Shown: in pieces, positions 60,917 to 64,000 of the stretch
How the letters are laid out: each line of letters begins with the position of its first letter
How positions within the stretch are numbered: the stretch's first letter is position 1
Assembly: GCA_964384915.1 (NCBI GenBank)
Contig: CAYLMA010000003.1
Span: 62,001-126,000 of the forward strand
From: Sulfurimicrobium sp964384915
GTDB taxonomy: Bacteria > Pseudomonadota > Gammaproteobacteria > Burkholderiales > Sulfuricellaceae
DNA length: 64,000 bases
Direction of reading: 5' to 3'
The notes under the pieces: generated by a model
Seen by the model: the letters and a program-made list of their open reading frames with translations, nothing else
Databases searched by the model: none
Told to the model about the DNA's origin: nothing
Made by a program: the position numbers and the translations under genes

Positions 60917-60993
60917 GGAGTGGTAGTTCAGTTGGTTAGAATACCGGCCTGTCACGCCGGGGGTCGCGGGTTCGAGTCCCGTCCACTCCGCCA
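60917..60993 (+). tRNA. tRNA-Asp (GUC)
   Basis: Acceptor arms GGAGTGG and CCACTCC, anticodon GTC in cctGTCacg, T-loop TTCGAGT, encoded GCCA end. Length 77. Eleven bases after tRNA-Val, so they are cotranscribed, possibly with hupB. Confidence 0.96.
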
Positions 60994-60996
60994 AAC

Positions 60997-61024
60997 AAGG
61001 GTGAACTTCGGTTCACCCTTTTTT
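60997..61024 (+). terminator. Terminator after the tRNA pair
   Basis: AAGGGTGAAC - TTCG - GTTCACCCTT with a following T-run; the loop is a stable C(UUCG)G tetraloop. Confidence 0.9.
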
Positions 61025-61086
61025 CTTTCTCGCCGCCAAATCAAACCGGCTTCGTCCGATTGGCAAGCCGTTTCCGGGTTAAAACT

Positions 61087-62994
61087 ATGCTACAAGTTAT
61101 TCGTGAACATGCTCAAGGCAAAATCGCCAAATTCATTCTGGTCTTGATTACGATTCCCTTCGCTTTGTGGGGAGTCGACTCCTATCTGAAGCAGGGAGGG
61201 GAAGGCCCAGTGGTTGCCAAGGTTGCCGGGCAGGAAATCATGCAAAATGAATTCACCCAGGCGCTCAAGGACCAGCAGGAGCAGATGCGTACGGCACTGG
61301 GCAAAAACTTTGATCCGGCGATCATGGAAAATCCGGAGATACGTAAATCTGTCCTGGATGGACTGGTCAATCAACGCGTAATGCTGGCGGACGCGACGCA
61401 GGAGGGTCTGGCGGTTTCTGATGCGCAGCTTGCCAAGTTTATTGCCGGAATCGAAGCCTTCTGGGAAAGCGGAAAGTTTTCCCATGCGCGTTATGAGTCG
61501 GTGCTGCGTCAGCAAAACATGACAACCAGCATGTTCGAACACCGCCTGCGGCAGGACTTGTTGCTACAGACCGCTCAGGAAGGTGTCAGCCGTAATGCGT
61601 TTATCCCCAGAGTGGTCGCGGACAAGCTGATTCGCTTCAATGAGCAACAGCGCGAAGCCAGTCAGGCCGTGATTTCAATCGAGCAGTTCATGACCCAGGC
61701 CAAGGTCGATGTGGCTGCTATCAAGGAATATTATGAAAAGCACCAGGACGAGTTCAAGCTGCCGGAACAGGCGCGGCTCGAGTACGTTGTGCTTTCAGCG
61801 GAACATCTCGCAACGCTGGTGACGATAAGTGAAGATGAAATCGCGGCCTACTATAAAGAACATGCAAGCCAGTTCGGCCAGGTGGAAGAGCGTCAGGCCA
61901 GCCATATTTTGATTGGCGTGGCAGCGACTGCCGGCGCGGCCGAGAAAACTGCAGCCATGGACAAGGCTCGCAAGGTTCTACAGGAAGTGAAGCAGGCGCC
62001 TGGCAATTTCGCGCAGTTGGCCAAACAGTATTCACAGGATACCGGTTCTGCAGCCCAGGGAGGTGACCTGGGCTACTTTGGCCGTGGCGCGATGGTCAAG
62101 CCTTTCGAAGACGCAGCCTTCCAAATGGCTGCCGGTGATATTAGTGACCTGGTGCAGTCTGATTTTGGCTACCACATCATCAAACTGACCGCCATCAAGC
62201 CAGCCAAATTGCGCTCGCTTCAGGAAGTGCATGGCGAAATCACCCAGGAACTGAAAAAACAGAAGGCCGGCAGGAAATTTACCGAAAATGCAGAGAATTT
62301 CAGCAACCTGGTATACGAACAGGGTGATAGCCTTACACCGGTTGCCCAGCAGCTCGGGCTCAAGATCGAGCAAAGCGGATGGGTAACTCGCATGGCGAGC
62401 GATATGCCGCTGCTCAACAGCCCTAAACTGTTGCAGGCCGTATTTACTGAAGAAGTGCTGAAAAACAAGCGCAACACTGAAGCGGTCGAGGTTGTGCCCA
62501 ATACGCTGGTAGCCGCCCGCTTGCTGGAATACAAAGCGGCCAGCATTAAACCGCTGGAAGAAGTCACGGTTGCGCTGGGCCAGCGTCTGCAACGCCAGCA
62601 GGCTTCAGCTCTGGCCGTGAAATGGGGCAAGGATGCATTGATTCAGTTGCAGCAGGGCAATACGCCTGCCGGTTTGAACTGGAGCCAGCCGCAACTGGCA
62701 AGCCGTGCCAAGCCGGCTGACCTGGCGGCGGATGTCTTGAAGGAGACTTTCAGGGCAAAAACAGACAAGCTGCCCGCTTACGTCGGTGTGGAAAATAATC
62801 AGGGGGGCTATACACTGGTCAAGGTGTCCAAACTGGTTGAGGGCGTGGGCATGGAAGAAGGTCGGAAGCAGGCGTATGCCCAGCGATTTGCCAGCATGCT
62901 GGAGCGTGAATATGCCACGGCTTACCTTTCGAGCCTGAAGCAGAAGACAAAAATCGAGATCAGGAAGGGCGCTCTGGAGAAGTCCGAGCGTTAA
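61087..62994 (+). CDS. ppiD: Periplasmic peptidyl-prolyl isomerase/chaperone PpiD
   Basis: 635 aa. N-terminal membrane anchor (about residues 15-35, FILVLITIPFALWGVDSYL), SurA_N-like chaperone domain, and a parvulin rotamase domain at about 260-365 (SHILIGV, GGDLGYFGRGAMVKPFEDAA, DFGYHIIKL). It helps fold outer-membrane and periplasmic proteins at the SecYEG exit. I choose the ATG at 61087 because the family starts just before the TM helix. Its stop overlaps the serB stop within TTAA. Confidence 0.93.
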   Translation: MLQVIREHAQGKIAKFILVLITIPFALWGVDSYLKQGGEGPVVAKVAGQEIMQNEFTQALKDQQEQMRTALGKNFDPAIMENPEIRKSVLDGLVNQRVMLADATQEGLAVSDAQLAKFIAGIEAFWESGKFSHARYESVLRQQNMTTSMFEHRLRQDLLLQTAQEGVSRNAFIPRVVADKLIRFNEQQREASQAVISIEQFMTQAKVDVAAIKEYYEKHQDEFKLPEQARLEYVVLSAEHLATLVTISEDEIAAYYKEHASQFGQVEERQASHILIGVAATAGAAEKTAAMDKARKVLQEVKQAPGNFAQLAKQYSQDTGSAAQGGDLGYFGRGAMVKPFEDAAFQMAAGDISDLVQSDFGYHIIKLTAIKPAKLRSLQEVHGEITQELKKQKAGRKFTENAENFSNLVYEQGDSLTPVAQQLGLKIEQSGWVTRMASDMPLLNSPKLLQAVFTEEVLKNKRNTEAVEVVPNTLVAARLLEYKAASIKPLEEVTVALGQRLQRQQASALAVKWGKDALIQLQQGNTPAGLNWSQPQLASRAKPADLAADVLKETFRAKTDKLPAYVGVENNQGGYTLVKVSKLVEGVGMEEGRKQAYAQRFASMLEREYATAYLSSLKQKTKIEIRKGALEKSER

Positions 62995-63848
62995 TCTTCG
63001 CCCTGGGGCGGCTCGAACAGGTTAAGGATGCCGTCGAGACCCGCGAAATCCAGCGCATGCGTTGCCTGCTCACGCACTAGTGGTTTTGCGTGGTAGGCGA
63101 TGCTGATGCCTGCCATGCCCAGCATGGCAAGATCATTGGCGCCGTCACCGACTGCGATGACTTGGTCGCGCCGCAGACCGAGGGAAATTCTACGCTCCTC
63201 CAGCGCCCTTGCTTTCCCCGCAGCATCTATCAGCTTGCCGCTGATCATCCCGGTAATCTGCCCGTCGCAAATCCCGATCCGGTTGTAAACGGCATCATCG
63301 AGTCCCAGCCTTGTTTTCAGACGCTCGGCAAAGTATTCAAAACCACTTGTGAGCAACACGGTTTTCACCCCATGCCGCTGCAATTCCCTGATCAGATATT
63401 CGGCGCCAGGATTGAGCCGCAAGCTTTCTTGGTAGACGATTTCCAATGCAGATGCGGGCAGTTTCCCGAGCAGTGCCACCCGTTGGCGGAAGCTGCTTTC
63501 AAAGTTGATTTCGCCGCGCATGGCGCGCTCGGTAAGCGGGGCGATTTGCTCCCTGACGCCGGCCAGGTCCGCGAGTTCGTCTATGGTCTCGATGGCGATC
63601 AGCGTGGAATCCATGTCGAATGCCGCCAAGCCCAATTGAGCAAGGTGCCGCCCAGCCGGCGTCAAGGCGCAGTCGAGCTGATGCCTGGCGCAAAATTCCG
63701 CCAGGGCGGCGTTCAATCGGCCGCCATGAAGGCGGAAGGCGGGACGGTCTTTGATGCGGCCATGGCTGGTGCAGCCGCTGAGCCGTTTCAGTTGATCAAG
63801 AAGGGGTGAAGGGTCGGACACGCCCTGGATGACGATGCTTCCGGTCAT
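62991..63848 (-). CDS. serB: Phosphoserine phosphatase
   Basis: 285 aa HAD-family enzyme, the last step of serine synthesis. Motif I DMDSTL with the nucleophile Asp, motif II LLTSGFEYF, motif III/IV VGDGANDLAM, and an N-terminal ACT-like region are present. The ATG at 63848 (MTGSIVIQGV) is chosen because the conserved part begins there and it lies just after the upstream stop at 63866. Confidence 0.93.
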   Translation of the reverse strand: MTGSIVIQGVSDPSPLLDQLKRLSGCTSHGRIKDRPAFRLHGGRLNAALAEFCARHQLDCALTPAGRHLAQLGLAAFDMDSTLIAIETIDELADLAGVREQIAPLTERAMRGEINFESSFRQRVALLGKLPASALEIVYQESLRLNPGAEYLIRELQRHGVKTVLLTSGFEYFAERLKTRLGLDDAVYNRIGICDGQITGMISGKLIDAAGKARALEERRISLGLRRDQVIAVGDGANDLAMLGMAGISIAYHAKPLVREQATHALDFAGLDGILNLFEPPQGED

Positions 63849-63865
63849 GGCGTGTCCGAAAAAGC

Positions 63866-64000
63866 CTAATTCAGGACATGCGAAACCAGGCCATCCGCCA
63901 GCTTGGGTTCGAACCAGGTGGACTTGGGCGGCATGACTTCGTTGGCATCGGCCACTGCCATCAGGTCTTCCATGCTGGTGGCACACAGGGCAAAGGCCAC
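63866..64000 (-). CDS. DUF1015-like protein, C-terminal end only
   Basis: The last 44 codons of a gene that begins beyond the window. Reads CATSMEDLMAVADANEVMPP followed by KSTWFEPKLADGL and a short tail. The MPPKSTWFEPKL ending is typical of DUF1015 proteins (function unknown). It ends 17 bases before serB, so the two are likely one operon. Confidence 0.6.
   Translation of the reverse strand: MAFALCATSMEDLMAVADANEVMPPKSTWFEPKLADGLVSHVLN

Overview
The window reads as a chromosomal segment of a betaproteobacterium, probably a Nitrosomonadales/Sulfuricellaceae-like chemolithotroph. This is inferred from gene order and protein character only. The evidence is the block rpsF-priB-rpsR-rplI-dnaB-alr-radA, the block tig-clpP-clpX-lon-hupB-tRNA-Val-tRNA-Asp-ppiD, and generally GC-rich DNA. 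Nearly all coding capacity is explained. No rRNA, CRISPR array or IS transposase was found.

Region 1 (1-18807, minus strand) is a sugar-modification locus. rfbF and rfbG make CDP-4-keto-6-deoxyglucose. They are followed by a 3,5-epimerase-like protein, two TylCIII-type C-methyltransferase-like proteins separated by an NAD-dependent epimerase/reductase, and a CmcI-like methyltransferase. These seven genes overlap at nearly every junction (mostly ATGA). Downstream come very large TPR proteins that share one N-terminal chassis but carry different catalytic ends: a hexapeptide acetyltransferase fused to two SPINDLY-type O-GlcNAc-transferase domains, a SAM methyltransferase, a radical-SAM/SPASM enzyme, and a fifth copy cut by the window edge. 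The two OGT domains are encoded by what looks like a perfect 1,353-bp direct repeat. The locus plausibly makes and attaches a branched deoxysugar to proteins; the target is unknown.

Region 2 (19178-25340) is housekeeping: a small unknown gene, rmuC, ald, pyrD, a MITE-like palindrome, a secreted DUF3530 hydrolase, and an ammonium transporter preceded by a sigma-54 element and two NtrC-like sites.

Region 3 (25607-42094, plus strand) is the most interesting accessory island. It starts with a decayed SLOG-type gene. It then carries a TIR protein, a TIR-transmembrane-PASTA(x5)-Fn3-like protein, a caspase-like (C14) protease, a 1780-residue protein with two alpha/beta-hydrolase domains and a CHAT protease, a tandem TIR protein, a lipoprotein, a small helical protein, a three-pass membrane protein and a PG-binding/GH19 muramidase-like protein. 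All genes run the same way, each with its own ribosome binding site. I propose it as a candidate undescribed conflict or cell-death system coupled to the cell envelope.

Region 4 (42421-48949) holds a YciK-like SDR with a Tyr-to-Phe change in its active site. It also holds a Ser/Thr phosphosignalling set: one PEGA-tailed kinase, two PP2C phosphatases, two FHA proteins and a TssQ-like lipoprotein, plus a cytochrome c'-like lipoprotein. Region 5 (48954-64000) contains radA, alr, dnaB, rplI, rpsR, priB and rpsF, then divergently tig, clpP, clpX, lon (with a sigma-32-like promoter), hupB, two tRNAs, ppiD, and convergently serB and the end of a DUF1015-like gene.
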